A stretch of DNA of 64,000 nucleotides, taken from contig CM023448.1 of NCBI GenBank assembly GCA_013339765.2, positions 20,353,295-20,417,294 on the forward strand, written 5' to 3'. Positions 10,881 to 22,803 of this stretch are shown here, piece after piece. This DNA is from Haemaphysalis longicornis. Its lineage: Eukaryota; Arthropoda; Arachnida; Ixodida; Ixodidae. Position 1 is the first letter of the stretch. Every line of letters starts with the position of its first letter. The notes under the pieces were generated by a model that was given only the letters and a program-made list of their open reading frames with translations, was not told the DNA's origin and made no database searches. Both the position numbers and the translations under genes were made by a program.

Positions 10881-12253
10881 TTTTGCTATCATATGTCACT
10901 CGTACAAATGCACAGAACCATTTTAAGGACTCCGCCCTCCGACGCCGTTAATGGGGCCAAATCTTTTTTTACAAATGACCTGGCTGACGACCAAAAATAG
11001 CGTAACAGCTTATGGGCACGCCTAGTCAAACTGCTCTTTCAAACGGCAACAAATTTCAGGGCCACATCCTGGTTATGGTGTTTGAGGTCAACGTTGGTGA
11101 CAATTTTACAAATTCCACCATGGGGAGGGTGAAAAGCGCCAAATAGTTTTTCAGATATTAATATTTTTATCGCCCGCCATTTAAGATATCGAACGGGTTC
11201 TTGTTGAGATAGGCAACTTACTCAGGTATCTAGGCACTGTTCTACAACATTATTAATGACACCCTCCGTACAGAGGGAAGCTGAATTTTGGGAAAACACT
11301 GTGTTTTTACACATTCGTAAATAACCACACAGCCTGTTGATATCTCCAATTCGTCCTTTCTTTAAAATGCTGCCCATTTATTTACTGAAAAACCCATTTC
11401 AGGATGTTGTCCTAACATGCGGATAAGAATGCCACCGAGATATTTTAATCTGCATCCCTTTGAACATAAAATTCAGTTGAGTTTCCCGCGTTCGCGTAGC
11501 GGTCGCCATCTGTTGACACCTTCGGCAACAACGCATCTCCCACAGGAGCCGGTGTCATATATCATAAATGTTAAAAATAATATGTACCAGCAAAAAGCGC
11601 AAAGGGTAGCCCTCGGCATCTGTTGGGACTTCCTTGAACCCTGCGCCTCGCGTAGGGAGCCCACGTTACTTTTGATAAAACTGTACCTATGAGCATCGTT
11701 CATATCTTCTCAGATAGCACTTCCTACGAGGAAGAATACTCCTCACCCAGGCGGTCTTCATCTTGTATTTTAGCGCAATGTCCTGTCGAATTCAAGTTGT
11801 GTTTACAACCTGACACTCTTCATCACATCATAATAAAAGTGCAAGCAAACCAAGCTCCTCCTTCTTCCATCCACTTTTCCCACCCTTGAGCTGTGGCGAA
11901 CCTCGTGGCTAACAGCGATGTTGATGTCCAGAAAATACTTACTCCAGAGCAATGCCTGCCCGCTTATCCAATGGCTTTCTGAAATTAGGAACCACTCCCA
12001 CTTTGCCGGCTCAATAAATCTTTTTTCACTCACTGACTCACTCGCTCGAGCGTACCATCTTGGAGCAATTTTTTTAGCGAGATTTGGAGTAAAACACGAG
12101 TGCCAGTCGTTTCACATTAACACGACGCGCTTGTAGTTGGAGCCCATGTACTGACAGCAGGCAAGCGCTGTCGATTGTGTACCACTTCCTACTGAATTAG
12201 CCTGATATGATGACTGACCAATAAACGAACTTGTGTTATACCCACTTCTGTTC
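10881..12253. other. Unassigned sequence with polyadenylation-like signals
   Basis: No coding frame I can support. AATAAA occurs at about 12,012 (CTCAATAAATC, followed by CACTCACTGACTCACTCGC) and about 12,221 (CCAATAAACG just before a TA tract), which resemble ends of retroelements or LTRs that I cannot identify. Confidence 0.4.
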
Positions 12254-12274
12254 ATATATATATATATATATATA
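12254..12274. repeat. (TA)n microsatellite
   Basis: Short TA tract, followed 30 bp later by a run of ten or more C. Confidence 0.9.
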
Positions 12275-12342
12275 GTTGACCGGCCTCAGAGCACTTGTAA
12301 ATATAACCCCCCCCCCCCGATAAAAGTCGAGAGAGGAGCCGC

Positions 12343-12414
12343 TGCGGGGTAGCGTAATTGGTTAACGCACCGTACACGTTATGCGGAGATGTGGGTTCGA
12401 CTCCGGCTCCCGAA
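12343..12414 (+). tRNA. Lone tRNA-like element, Thr(CGT)-type, imperfect
   Basis: Box A-like GTAGCGTAATTGG and box B-like GGTTCGACTCC are present. D stem GCG/CGC, anticodon stem CCGTA/TGCGG with loop CACGTTA (anticodon CGT, position 33 = A), T stem with four of five pairs, acceptor with about five pairs. It shares the TAGCGTAnTGGTTAnCGCACC core with type A heads, but no type A body surrounds it. Probably a tRNA pseudogene or SINE head. Confidence 0.45.
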
Positions 12415-12600
12415 AAAAACGGCGAAGTTTTTCCCGCCTTATATTTTCGCTTATTTATCACTGTATCAAAGAAACCTGACCAACACACGTCATTCGGCAC
12501 TATTAAATATTTCGGAAACAGCCGAATAGCACTGGCAATGACGACTGCAACCTTGATATGTGTCCTTACCGAGTCCTTCGTCCTGTATCTTTCTGTTGTG

Positions 12601-12601
<1 letters not shown>

Positions 12602-12688
<87 letters not shown>
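12602..12688. repeat. (TA)n microsatellite, 87 bp
   Basis: Pure TA tract ending exactly where a gypsy-type LTR (TGTTGCG) begins. Confidence 0.95.
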
Positions 12689-12693
<5 letters not shown>

Positions 12694-12919
12694 CGTTGAT
12701 TGTGGACGCGATTGATGTAATCATCATAGGCGCTCGTGCAAGGACAATTCCCAGTTGGGGACATTCGGCTTGGTGCACGCCCGACGACGAGAAGGCAGAA
12801 GTATCGCTTGGCGCACGGGCCGATCGAGTATCGCGTCGGACACAGCTTGCTTGGCACGAAGAACCTCGGCTTCTCCGCAGCTCTAACTGCTCGTTAGTGG
12901 TCCAATAAACAACGCTTCA
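12689..12919 (+). repeat. Putative 5' LTR of gypsy fragment I
   Basis: Begins TGTTGCG directly after the TA tract and ends at CGCTTCA. It contains AATAAA at 12,903, near its 3' end. GGTGGAG follows a few bases downstream, like the region after the other gypsy LTRs here. No second LTR is present to confirm the borders. Confidence 0.55.
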
Positions 12920-13023
12920 GTTTGGTGGAGTGTGCGGGTCCGTTCCCAGCGTGACTCTACCTTCGCATCGCAAGGCTCCGATACCACATCCTAGAGTTAC
13001 GAAGCAGGCGGCTACAGCCCGTG

Positions 13024-14706
13024 ATGCAGCTGAACACCGACCGGGACATGGCACCGGAGCCCATCATGTGTTCGGGTGTGCTTCGCCAGCGCGACCCCCC
13101 GAACTTCGATGGAACGGATGACAACGACGTGGAGGAGTGGCTGTCGCAGTACGAACGAGTAAGCACGCACAACAGATGCGACGATCGCATGAAGCTTAAT
13201 GACGTTATGTTTCATTTGGACCACCTTGCCCAGAAGTGGTTCCACAACAACGCCGCCACCACGGCTACCTGGGCTGAGTTCAAAAATCGTATTGTCGAGG
13301 TCTTCGGCCGTCCCGCCGTGCGGAAGCTTCTTGCTGAGCAGCGTATCCGCACACGAGCACAGCGTGCTGGAGACCTTCACAAGTTATATCGAGGATGTTG
13401 TGGACCTCTGCTACCATGTTGATTCAGCTATGGCGGAAGCAGACAAAATTAAGCACCTGATGAAAGGAATCGATGATAATGCTTTCCAGATGCTGTTAGC
13501 GAAAGATCTGCGAACCGTTGCTGACATCATCACTCACTGCCGAAGCTACGAAGAACTCCGCAGACAGAGGGCGCTTACCCAGAACTCTTCTGCCCAGGAG
13601 AGCCGCTGTCGAGCTTGACAGAGCCGGGGGCCGATGCATCCTTCATGCGGCAGCTTCAACAGTTTGTTCGCGAAGAAGTCCCTCGGCAAGTGTCCCTTCT
13701 TACCCTGGAGCCTGGATCAACGATGCCACCGTCTGTTCCTGGCCCATCTCCACGATACGGAGTGCCTCCGCAGCCTACCGAAGTGACTCCTTCCGTTGTC
13801 TAGCCGACGCTTCCAGCGCTTCGCCACATGATCAAGGAACAGGTGGCTGAGGCACTGCCACCCACTCTATATTATGCACCCCTCACGTATGCCGAAGCTA
13901 TGGGGAGACCGGTACAGCCAGCTGGGACGTCTTTTTGGGCCATGCCACCAACCCCGCCACGCTCTGCGGTACACAGGAATCCGCCACCTGTGAATCCGTG
14001 GCGCACAGCTGATAATCGCCCCATCTGTTTCGCCTGCCGACTTCCAGGCCATGTGGCCCGTTACTGCCGCCGCCGCGTGCCCGCGATGAACGACGTTGGA
14101 AACCACACTTTTGGCTTTTGCTCTCCACACGGGTCTCCGCAGCTAATGACAGACGTGCAAGCCAGGTCGCCGTTACCTGCCTGCGGTTACAACGATTTTA
14201 CCCGTCGTGGCGCCGATAGCCGCCGTTCAAGCTCCCCACGTCACCGCTCACTATCGCCGATGCGACGTCGTTCAATCGTTCAAGCCCAACAGAACAGGAA
14301 AACTAGCCGCCGCAGTTCCGGAGGCAATGCGCGACTTTCGAACTGCAAAAGGCCTACAAATGTCATCGACGTATCTGTTGAGGGTGTATGTACAGTCGCA
14401 CTAGTCAATACAGGCGCAGCCGTCTCCGTCATTACCGCCGATATTTGCCGCTCGCTTAGAAAAGTTACGACGCCGCTGCCGCAATTTTCGTTGTGTACCG
14501 CAACTGCGCAACCTGTAAAACCTTTGTCAGCCTGCACGGCGCGTGTCAAGATCCAGGACGTCGTGTACCCCGTTGAGTTCCTCGTGCTGCCAACCTGCTC
14601 CCATGACGTCATTTTAGGCTGGGAATTTTTATCTCGCCATCGCGCAATAATCGACTGTGCGCGTGCGCAAGTAGAATTTGATTCTCCCTTGGAAGGGAGA
14701 ATTTGA
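13024..14706 (+). pseudogene. Gypsy gag-protease, frameshifted
   Basis: Gag starts at the ATG at 13,024. It has the conserved gag core (FDGTDDNDVEEWLSQYER, then KWFHNN and FGRPAVRKL), shifts frame near 13,370 (ETFTSYIEDVVDLC), returns to the first frame near 13,615, and carries a stop at 13,801-13,803. A zinc knuckle CFACRLPGHVARYC (C-x2-C-x4-H-x4-C, about 14,026-14,067) marks the nucleocapsid. An arginine/serine-rich stretch and a retropepsin-like domain follow, with VNTGAAVSVI at about 14,401 and ILGWEFL near the end. The usual catalytic Asp of D[ST]G is Asn, so this protease would be inactive. Gag would form the particle; the protease would process it. Confidence 0.85.
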
Positions 14707-14716
14707 TTCTCCCTTG

Positions 14717-14741
<25 letters not shown>
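14717..14741. repeat. (TA)n microsatellite
   Basis: Short TA tract between the gypsy break and an inverted type A unit. Confidence 0.9.
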
Positions 14742-14748
<7 letters not shown>

Positions 14749-14886
14749 TCGAGTCAGATTAGGGAATGAGGGGCTCGTGGAAAATTACACAGAAATAAGG
14801 GTTGGCAGCCAAGTAAAGCTCGGGAAGCAAAGGGGAGGATGTGGTAGGTCATTGAAGCAGATCAAGAATTTGGGAAGACAGAAAGA

Positions 14887-14932
14887 ACCTCCAGAATCAC
14901 ATCTGGTGCAATAACCACTACGCTACCGGCGG
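14887..14932 (-). pseudogene. Half tRNA-like element (acceptor, D and anticodon arms)
   Basis: The minus strand reads CCGCCGGTAGCGTAGTGG through the anticodon arm, then stops without a T arm or 3' acceptor. Confidence 0.7.
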
Positions 14933-14991
14933 GTCGATTTTTTCCTGTTACATTGACATAAATACCCCAGAAAGCGGAGGGGAAAATCGCC

Positions 14992-15064
14992 CCGCCGGTA
15001 GCGTAGTGGTCATCGCACCAGATTTGTATTCTCGAGGTCGTGGGTTCGGATCCCACCTGGCGGG
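14992..15064 (+). tRNA. tRNA-like, type A head with Thr(TGT) anticodon
   Basis: Same cloverleaf as the type A heads, but the anticodon loop is TTTGTAT, giving TGT (Thr) and the normal T at position 33. The anticodon stem has lost one pair (TCTCG for TCTGG). A run of T follows. Confidence 0.55.
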
Positions 15065-15212
15065 CATTTTTTCTCCGCTTTCTTTCTTTCCAAATTCTTG
15101 ATCTGCTTCAATGACCTACCACATCCTCCCCTTTGCTTCCCGAGCTTTTCGTGACTGCCAACCCTTATTTCTGTGTAATTTTCCACGAGCCCTCATTTCC
15201 TAATCTGATTCG

Positions 15213-15245
15213 ATATATATATATACACACACACACATATATATA
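15213..15245. repeat. (TA)n/(CA)n microsatellite
   Basis: TA, then CA, then TA repeats at the 3' end of the adjacent minus-strand PLE. Confidence 0.9.
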
Positions 15246-17345
15246 AGTGAAGAGTCGCATACACAGCAAGAACAATAACAATGTTTACTTACGTAGCGGC
15301 AACGGGACTTGCCTTCATCAGAGTAAAGTTACATGATTTTACTGTCGCAAACATTTTGAACACATTTCTTATATAGGTTTGCATAAAACTGTGAGAAAGA
15401 GCGGAAAATGTTTCGGAAATGGGGAGTGTGCATACAGTCAGGCTACGCCTCTGTTACAACATCAACAAAAAAACAAGAAAAATAAAAAAGGGGGGGGGAG
15501 CGAGAGAGAGAAAAAGGGGTCGTGTTAACAATGCAGCGTTCAAGGTTGCACCATGACGGGTCAACGTATGCCGCGCGGGCTGCAAGTTCAGACAAGGGGG
15601 GAAACTGAACAACCGCGGTTTGAAAAGAAAGGGAAGAGTATACAGTGAGGTATTCAGTGACTGCGGAGACTGGTTCGGGGGAAGCGAAGATGGGTGTGCC
15701 CCCCGCGGGTCAAGAGAATAGATAGGGGGCACAAAAGAGCATTTCACAGAAGCTAGCAATTGAACAGGAAATAGGTAGGGTCACAAAAGGTAAACATGAA
15801 TAGATCACAAAGAGTTAAACATTCTTAAGTGGTGGTGGGAACGAGGCCTCCCTCCCCAGGACCAATGGCATTGTTGAGCCGCATTAGGGTAATAAAGCTG
15901 CTGTATTAGGAGAGTTTCTGCGAATTCTGATGGCAAACTCGAGGGTAGGAATAATGAACATAGTTATAAAAATTATGAAGCCGCTAATTTTAATCGAGGG
16001 ATGAGCACGTTAGTTTTCCGTAACTTTCATTAATTCCAAGTGTGGCTGACCCAAACTTATAAATGAGATAAGATTCCCGAACCTCGCGGTCGTAGAGCGT
16101 TTGGAAGGCGGATTCTAAAATCGTTGCTTTAAGATGTTCAAATGGATTCCCGGGACTGTTCACATGTCTTGACAGGGGCAAATAAGGGCAGCTTTTTGCA
16201 TGAGAGCGGTGATTATTGAACCGTATTCGGAAGGGCGTTTCAGTTTGGCCGATATATTGTTGCCTACAAACAGTGCACTCTAGAAGATATACGACATTAG
16301 CGGAGTCACAGTTAAAGTTACCTTTTACATTTACGTAGTAGTCTGAAGACGTGCTGGTGGCGCGATGTGTAGTGGTCATGTGTGGGCATACTTTACATCG
16401 GGGTTTATTGCAGGGCATGCAGCCAGTAGTTGCCGGTCGGTTGATACGAGAGTTAGTAAGAAAGTCACCTAAATTCTTATTACGCCGGTAGACAACGCGT
16501 GGTGGTTCGGGGAATATGCTTTTTAAGCGGCCCCTTTGCATTAGGATATTGTGATGTTTTTTTAGCACGGTTGACACTCTTGGAGCGGAGGATGAGTGGG
16601 TTAAAACTAAGTTAGTTTGCGGGTTCCCGTTCGGGGCTTTTTTCTTACAGATTTTGTTACGGTCTAATTGGTTGGCTCGCACAATAGCGTCGTCGATAAC
16701 TTTTTCCGGGTATTTTTTATTCAGGAGGGCGGTCTTGAGTTCTCGACAGTTTGAGTCAAAGTCGGCTTGATTTGAACAAATTCTCCTAAATCGGTGGGCT
16801 TGGCTGTAAGGTATTGCTGTCTTGCAGTGTCTGACATGGCTGCTTCGGAAGTGCAAATACTGCCGCGTGTCTGTCGGTTTTCTATACAGTTTAGTTTGAA
16901 GCCGACCTTGGAAGGTAGTAACGGTGACGTCCAGAAAGTTTACACTGTGTTCCGAATAGGAATGAGCAAGGGAAATACTAGGATGGGCGAGGTTAAATGC
17001 CTCAATGAAGGTGAGGAGCTCCGCCTCACCGTGTTGCCAGATCATGAATATGTCATCAATATACCTTTTATATTACATTGGCTTTAAATTTTGGGTGTCA
17101 AGAAAGTTTGATTCGAGGTGAGCCATAAAGATATTAGCGTACTTAGGTCCGATTCGAGTTCCCATTGACGTTCCGCTGACTTGCACGTAATGAACTCCAT
17201 CGAACTCAAAATTGTTAAGTTCAAGAATAAGCCTAAGGAATGTTTGGAGAGCAGAAGAATCGATAGGTTTGTCGCACGATGACTGCTCATACGCAAGGGA
17301 TACAGCGGCGATGCCATCTTCATGGGGGATGTTAGTATACAGTGA
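15246..17345 (-). mobile_element. Penelope-like element, family 1, copy 1 (5'-truncated)
   Basis: On the minus strand it runs from inside the reverse transcriptase (17,345) through a GIY-YIG endonuclease to a ~740-bp 3' region. That region ends in TCATGTAACTTTACTCTGATGA, a short hairpin, and TGTGTATGCGACTCTTCACT. A GAGTTTGAGT minisatellite abuts the truncated 5' side. Confidence 0.85.
15990..17345 (-). pseudogene. PLE reverse transcriptase-GIY-YIG endonuclease, one nonsense codon
   Basis: The RT part shows SLYTNIPHEDGI, SGTSMGTRIGPKYANIFM and the catalytic KRYIDDIF (YIDD at 17,052-17,063). A TAA just upstream of this motif (17,073-17,075) is in frame and is the only stop, so a single substitution appears to separate the halves. 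The FLDV and KPTDTRQYL motifs follow, then a cysteine-rich stretch (GCMPCNKPRCKVCPH) and a GIY-YIG-type nuclease core (VVYLLECTVCRQQYIGQT, then RIRFNNHRSHAK). It ends at 15,990. PLE proteins combine RT with this nuclease to nick DNA and prime copying. The N-terminal RT fingers are missing here. Confidence 0.85.
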
Positions 17346-18100
17346 CGGAGAGGTCGGCGAACTCACTCATGAGTCCACTCACTCAGACTCATTTGGACTC
17401 AAACTCACGCGTGAGTTTGAGTTTGAGTGAGCGCGAGGCTAGTGTGGCATGGTGAGTTTGAGCTTGAGTGAGTTTGAGCCGAGTGATAACGACTGAGTTT
17501 GAGTCCGATTGAGTTTGAGTCCATTTTGAGTTCTGAGTACATTTTGAGTTTGAGTCCATTTTGAGTTCTGAGTACATTTTGAGTTTGAGTCCATTTTGAG
17601 TTCTGAGTACATTTTGAGTTTGAGTCCATTTTGAGTTCTGAGTACATTTTGAGTTTGAGTCCATTTTGAGTTCTGAGTACAATTTGAGTTTGAGTCCATT
17701 TTGAGTTCTGAGTACATTTTGAGTTTGAGTCCATTTTGAGTTCTGAGTACATTTTGAGTTTGAGTCCATTTTGAGTTCTGAGTACACTTTGAGTTTGAGT
17801 CCATTTTGAGTTCTGAGTACATTTTGAGTTTGAGTCCATTTTGAGTTTGAGTCCATTTTGAGTTCTGAGTACAATTTGAGTTTGAGCCCATTTTGAGTTC
17901 TGAGTACATTTTGAGTTTGAGTCCATTTTGAATTTGAGTTCATTTTGAGTTCTGAGTACATTTTGAGTTTGAGTCCATTTTGAGTTCTGAGTACATTTTG
18001 AGTTTGAGTACATTTTGAGTTTGATTACATATTGAGTTTTGAGTACATTTTGAGTTTGAGTACATAGGAGTTTTAAGTCCATTTGGAGTTTGAGTACATA
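17346..18100. repeat. 35-bp minisatellite, GAGTTTGAGTCCATTTTGAG type
   Basis: More than 15 tandem copies of a 35-bp unit combining GAGTTTGAGTCCATTTT and GAGTTCTGAGTACATTTT, degenerating towards both ends. Open frames read through it on the minus strand are repeat artefacts. Confidence 0.95.
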
Positions 18101-18590
18101 TGAGTAGCCTAGCAGGCAGCTATGGTTGGCTGTTAAGTTTCATGCGTCACTGTGGGCTCGGAATTCAGGTAACCTGCGGGTATGGCACCAATTACGATCT
18201 GCATGATCGGTTGGGAGGGAGGTGGTGTCTGATTTTTTTTAGTGTCTTGTTGAATTTTCATGGCCATAAGCACTTGCTGTATACCTAATTTTCGCGGCTG
18301 CGCGCGTGAGTGATAATTGACTGGTGAGGTCATAAAAAAGGGTTGTCTGAACTTTTCCTCCAGACGGATCCACTAAGAGCGTGGGAAAGGGTGGTGGGAA
18401 AGCACACGGTGGCGCTGGCGTGCTGGTTGTTCGCCTGCTACTGTTAATGGCTTGATATAGTAGGGGTCACAAAGGAAGAGGTGAGAGCTGGGGGGAAATG
18501 GGGGCGGGCGCTGTCCTTTCGACTGTTTCAAATGAATTAGCTGAATTGACTGGGCAGCGCCCCTTAAGACAGAATATAGACCACATTAGA
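18101..18590. other. Unassigned spacer inside the satellite block
   Basis: Nothing coding is recognised. Confidence 0.5.
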
Positions 18591-19600
18591 TTGGGTGAAA
18601 AGTGAAACTGATGAGGCTAAGGCGTGTAAGGTATCAAATGAAAGGTCCGGATTAACGGAATCACGCAGGGTAAATAAAAAAAATGCTTCCTCATTGTAGT
18701 CATCAGGCAGTCATAATGAGTCATAGACTGGGTTAAAATTCAAAATGACGCTGCGAGGGCATGTGGGGAATCAAATTCAAGGTCTCGATGTGGGGAATCA
18801 TTCGGGACGAACATGAGATATGGATATATCATGACGTAGTCATGGTAAGACAAAGATTCGGTTAAAATTCAGGTTCATGACGCTAGGGCGTATCAAATTA
18901 AAGGTCTCGATGAGGGTAATCACGTGCTTCCTGATTATTATCATGGCATAGTCAAAATGGGTCATAAATTTGGTTAAAATTCACAATGATGACACTGGGT
19001 GTCCGGGGCGTCAAACTGAATGTTCCGATAAGGAAAATCACGTGGGACAAAAATGTGGTAGGGCTATATCATGAGATAGTCACGGTTAGTCATTGATTGG
19101 TTTAACGTTCAAATTGATTCCGCTAGGATGGGATGGGTATCGAATCAATGGTCTTGATGAGCCGAATCACGTGGGAGAAATACAAAAATGCTTCCTGGTT
19201 ATAACCATTAGATTGTCATGGCGAGTCTTATATTGGGGTAAAATTCGAAGTGACCCCGCTAGGCCGTGTAGGGTATGAAATTACGGTCTTGACGAGGGGA
19301 ATCACGTGGTACAAATAAAAAAAGGCTTCGTAGTTCGAATCATGAGATGGTCATTATGAGTCATAGATGGGGTTAAATTCAAGGTGAGGCCGCTGAAGCA
19401 TGTGGGGCGTCAAATTGAAGGTTCCAGTTAGGGGAATCAAGTCGGACACCTAAATAATGCGTCCTGGTTACAGTCATGAGAGGCATCGTTAGTTTGACTG
19501 GTATAAATTTTGTATGACCCTCCTAAGGTGTGTGGGGTATCAAATTAAAGGTCTCGTCGAGGGGGATCACGTGGGACAAATATAAAAATGCTTTCTGGTT
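18591..19600 (+). repeat. Diverged ~130-bp tandem repeats
   Basis: Seven or eight loose copies share GTATCAAATTAAAGGTCTCGA, then GGGGAATCACGTGGGACAAA, a TGCTTCCTGGTTATA stretch, a CATGAGATAGTCAtGGTgAGTCATAGA-like stretch and GGGTTAAAATTCAA. The motif GAATCACGTG or a near match recurs at roughly 18,660, 18,790, 18,910, 19,040, 19,165, 19,300, 19,430 and 19,565. Confidence 0.75.
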
Positions 19601-19636
19601 ATAATTATGAGGATATAGCAAACGGTATATACCGAA

Positions 19637-21220
19637 AGGTACACACACACACTCACACTCTCACACACACTCTCTCACACACACACACGCACACACATCT
19701 ACTTCTCACTCACCTACTCACCCCACACTTACACTCCACCACTCACACTCTCCACTCACTCACTCTCACAACTCTCACTCACTCACACTCACACTCCACT
19801 CTCACTAACTCTCACTCTCACTCACACTCTCACTCTCACACTCTCACTCTCATCTCTCTCACCTCTCACTCACTCTCACTCACTCTCTCACTCACTCTCA
19901 CTCTCATCCACTCTCACTCTCACTCTCTCTCTCTCACTCTCTCACTCACTCTCTCACTCACTCTCACTCTCACTCACTCTCACTCACTCACTCTCACTCA
20001 CTCTCACTCACTCTCACTCTCACTCACACTCACTCTCACTCACACTCACACTCACTCTCACACTCACTCACACTCTCACTCACTCACACTCTCACTCTCA
20101 CTCTCAGTCACACTCACACTCACACTCACTCACACTCACTCCCCACTCTCAGCACTCACTCACACTCTCAGTCACATTCACACTCACCTCATCAGTCACA
20201 TTCATACTCTACTCACTCCACTCACTCTCACTCTCACACTCACACTCACTCTCACTCACACCACTCTCACACTCACTCACACTCTCACTCTCACACTCAC
20301 ACTCTCACACTCACACTCACACTCACACTCTCACTCACTCACACTCACACTCACACTCTCACTCTCACTCTCACTCACACTCTCAGTCACATTCACACTC
20401 TCACTCTCACTCACTCTCACTCACACTCTCACTCTCACTCTCACACCACTCACACTCTCACTCACTCTCACACTCACACTCCACTCACTCTCACTCCACT
20501 CACACTCACACCCCACACTCCACACTCTCACTCTCACTCACACTCTCACATCAGTCACTACCATCTCACTCACACTCTCACTCCACTCACACTCACACTC
20601 ACACACTCACACTCCACTCTCACTCTCACTCTCACCTCACCTCACACTCTCACTCTCACTCTCACTCTCACTCCTCCACTCTCACACATCCACTCACACT
20701 CACACTCTCACTCTCACTCTCACTCTCTCTATCTATCTCTCTCTCTCACTCAGTCTCTCACGCACTCTCTCACTCATTCTCACTCTCTCACTCACTCTCT
20801 CACTCACTCTCACTCTCACTCACTCTCACTCACTCACACTCACTCTCACTCACTCACTCTCACTCACTCTCACTCTCAGTCACATTCGCACTCACACTCA
20901 CACTCACTCACACTCACACTCACACTCACACTCACACTCTCACTCTCACTCACACTCTCACACTCACACTCACACTCTCACTCAGTCACACTCACACTCA
21001 CACTCTCACTCTCACTCTCACTCACACTCTCACTCTCACTCAGTCACACTCACACTTACACTCTCACTCTCACTCACACTCACACTCTCACTCACACTCT
21101 CGTCTCTCACTCTCACACTCACACTCACACTCTTAATCTCACACTCTCAAACTCTCACTCTCACACTCACACTCACACTCTTAATCTCACACTCTCAAAC
21201 TCTCACTCTCACTCTCTGAC
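19637..21220. repeat. (CACTCT/CACACT)n array, ~1.6 kb
   Basis: An irregular hexanucleotide-type array of CACTCT, CACTCA and CACACT on the plus strand. Strand composition is strongly pyrimidine-biased. A 543-residue frame through it codes only Ser, Leu, Thr and His runs and is not a gene. Confidence 0.95.
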
Positions 21221-21240
21221 TGCCTCAATCTCTGTGAGGC

Positions 21241-21752
21241 CATGTGAGTTCTGAATTCATTTTCAGTTCTCAGCCCATTTTGAGTTCTGAGTTCAATTTG
21301 AGTTTTGAGTACATTTTGAGTTTTGAGTCCATTTTGAGGTTGAGTACATTTTGAGTTGTCAGTACATTTTGAGTTTTGAGTACATTTTGAGTTTGAGTAC
21401 ATTTTGAGGTTTGAGTACATTTTGAGTATTGAGTTCACTTTAAGTTTGAGTCCATTTTGAGTTTGAGTTCACTTTGAGTTTGAGTACATTTTGAGTTTTG
21501 AGTTCATTTTGAGTTTTGAGTTCATTTTGAGTTTGAGTACATTTTGAGTTTTGAGTCCATTTTGAGTTTGAATACACTTTGAGTTTGAGTACATTTTGAG
21601 TTTTGAGTACATTTTGAGTTTTGAGTCCAAAGTGAGTTTGAGTACATTTTGAGTTTGAGTACATTTTGAGTTTTGATTACATTTTGAGTTCTGAAAACAT
21701 TTTGAGTTTTGAGTCCGAGTGAGTTGTGAGTTTTGACCTCAATGTGAGTTTG
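21241..21752. repeat. GAGTTTGAGTACATTTT minisatellite, second block
   Basis: Diverged copies of the family at 17,346-18,100, in the same strand sense, directly before the start of PLE copy 2. Confidence 0.9.
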
Positions 21753-21760
21753 AGTTTGAG

Positions 21761-22803
21761 TTGAACCTTTTAAGCAACTACGAATCTAAGACGGCCTCTG
21801 CCATATCCCAAACAAAAGCCCGAAAGTTTAACCGAGATAAGATTTCTAACACTGGCCACATGCGTAAGAACCTAACAAGCTCCGGCACTAGTAACTGCCA
21901 CAACTCTGACAATACGGCCGATAATGTCACTACGACTGTAATAAATGCTTCGACTACTGCACCCCAAACAGTTCAGTTAAATCCCTGTACTAATATTTTT
22001 CCCTCGCCTGCCGTCACAAAAGAAAACCTTACCGGGAATGTAATGAACATTTCAAGTATAACCCTCTCCCCAGCGATGACATATTCACGATCTGGCAACA
22101 CGGTGAGGCGGAGCTCCTCACCTTCATTGAGGCATTTAACCTCGCCCATCCTAGTATTTCCCTTGCTCATTCCTATTCGGAACACAGTGTAAACTTTCTG
22201 GACGTCACCGTTACTACCTTCCAAGGTCGGCTTCAAACTAAACTGTATAGAAACCGACAGACACGCCGGCAGTATATTTGCCACTTCCGAAGCAGCCATG
22301 TCAGACACTGCAAGACAGCAATACCTTACAGCCAAGCCCACCGATTTAGGAGAATTTGCCTCAAACCAAGCCGACTTTGACTCAAACTGTCGAGAAACTC
22401 AAGACCGCCCTCCTGAATAAAAAATACACCGGAAAAAGTTATTCGACGACGCTATTGTGCGAGCCAACCAATTAGACCGTAACGAAATATGTAAGAAAAA
22501 AAGCCCCGAACGGCAACCCGCAAACTAACTCAGTTTTAACCCACTCATCCTCCGCTCCAAGAGTGTCAACCGTACTAAAAAAACATCACAATATTCTAAT
22601 GCAAAGTGACCGCTTAAAAAGCATATTCCCAGAACCACCACGCGTTGTCTACCGGCGTAATAAAAATTTAGGTGACTTTCTTACTAACTCTCGTATCAAC
22701 CGACCGGCAACTACTGGCTGATGCCCTGCATAAACCCCGTGTAAAGTATGCCCCACATGACCACTACACAGCGCGCCCACCAGCACGGCTTCAGACTACT
22801 TAC
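21761..22803 (+). pseudogene. PLE N-terminus fused to C-terminal RT, internal deletion
   Basis: The first ~100 codons include SNYESKTASAISQTKARKFNRDK and a VMNISSITLSP motif, the pre-RT region typical of PLEs. The next recognisable residues are DDIFTIWQHGEAELLTF, so most of the RT palm and fingers are gone. The frame shifts near 22,263 (after KLYRK) and again further on. Residues matching the cysteine-rich block follow to 22,803. This copy cannot make an RT. Confidence 0.75.

Larger units (their letters stand above)
12689..14716 (+). mobile_element. Ty3/gypsy retrotransposon fragment I (LTR-gag-protease)
   Basis: The 5' part of a gypsy-type element: LTR, gag and protease, then a break at about 14,706, a short duplication of AATTTGATTCTCCCTTG, and a (TA)n tract. 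No RT, RNase H or integrase follows. It is a more diverged relative of the copies at 41,548 and 45,980. Confidence 0.85.
14745..15212. repeat. Two type A units in inverted orientation
   Basis: A truncated minus-strand type A unit (14,745-14,940) meets a plus-strand unit (about 14,955-15,212). Both end at the same body point (GATTCGATATAT / ATATATCGAGTC), giving a small palindrome bounded by TA tracts. Confidence 0.8.

Noticed and set aside
12558..12908. Frames with long Ile-Tyr runs
   Set aside because: Readthrough of (TA)n microsatellites, seen at every TA tract in the window.
17389..18082. Three overlapping minus-strand frames of 156-225 residues with repeated NSKCTQNSKWTQTQ
   Set aside because: All three frames are open across the same 35-bp minisatellite; 35 is not divisible by 3, so the repeat simply lacks stops in every frame.
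19588..21219. 543-residue open frame of Ser, Leu, Thr and His
   Set aside because: It is translation of the CACTCT array. Simple repeats stay open by composition; there is no domain or start context.
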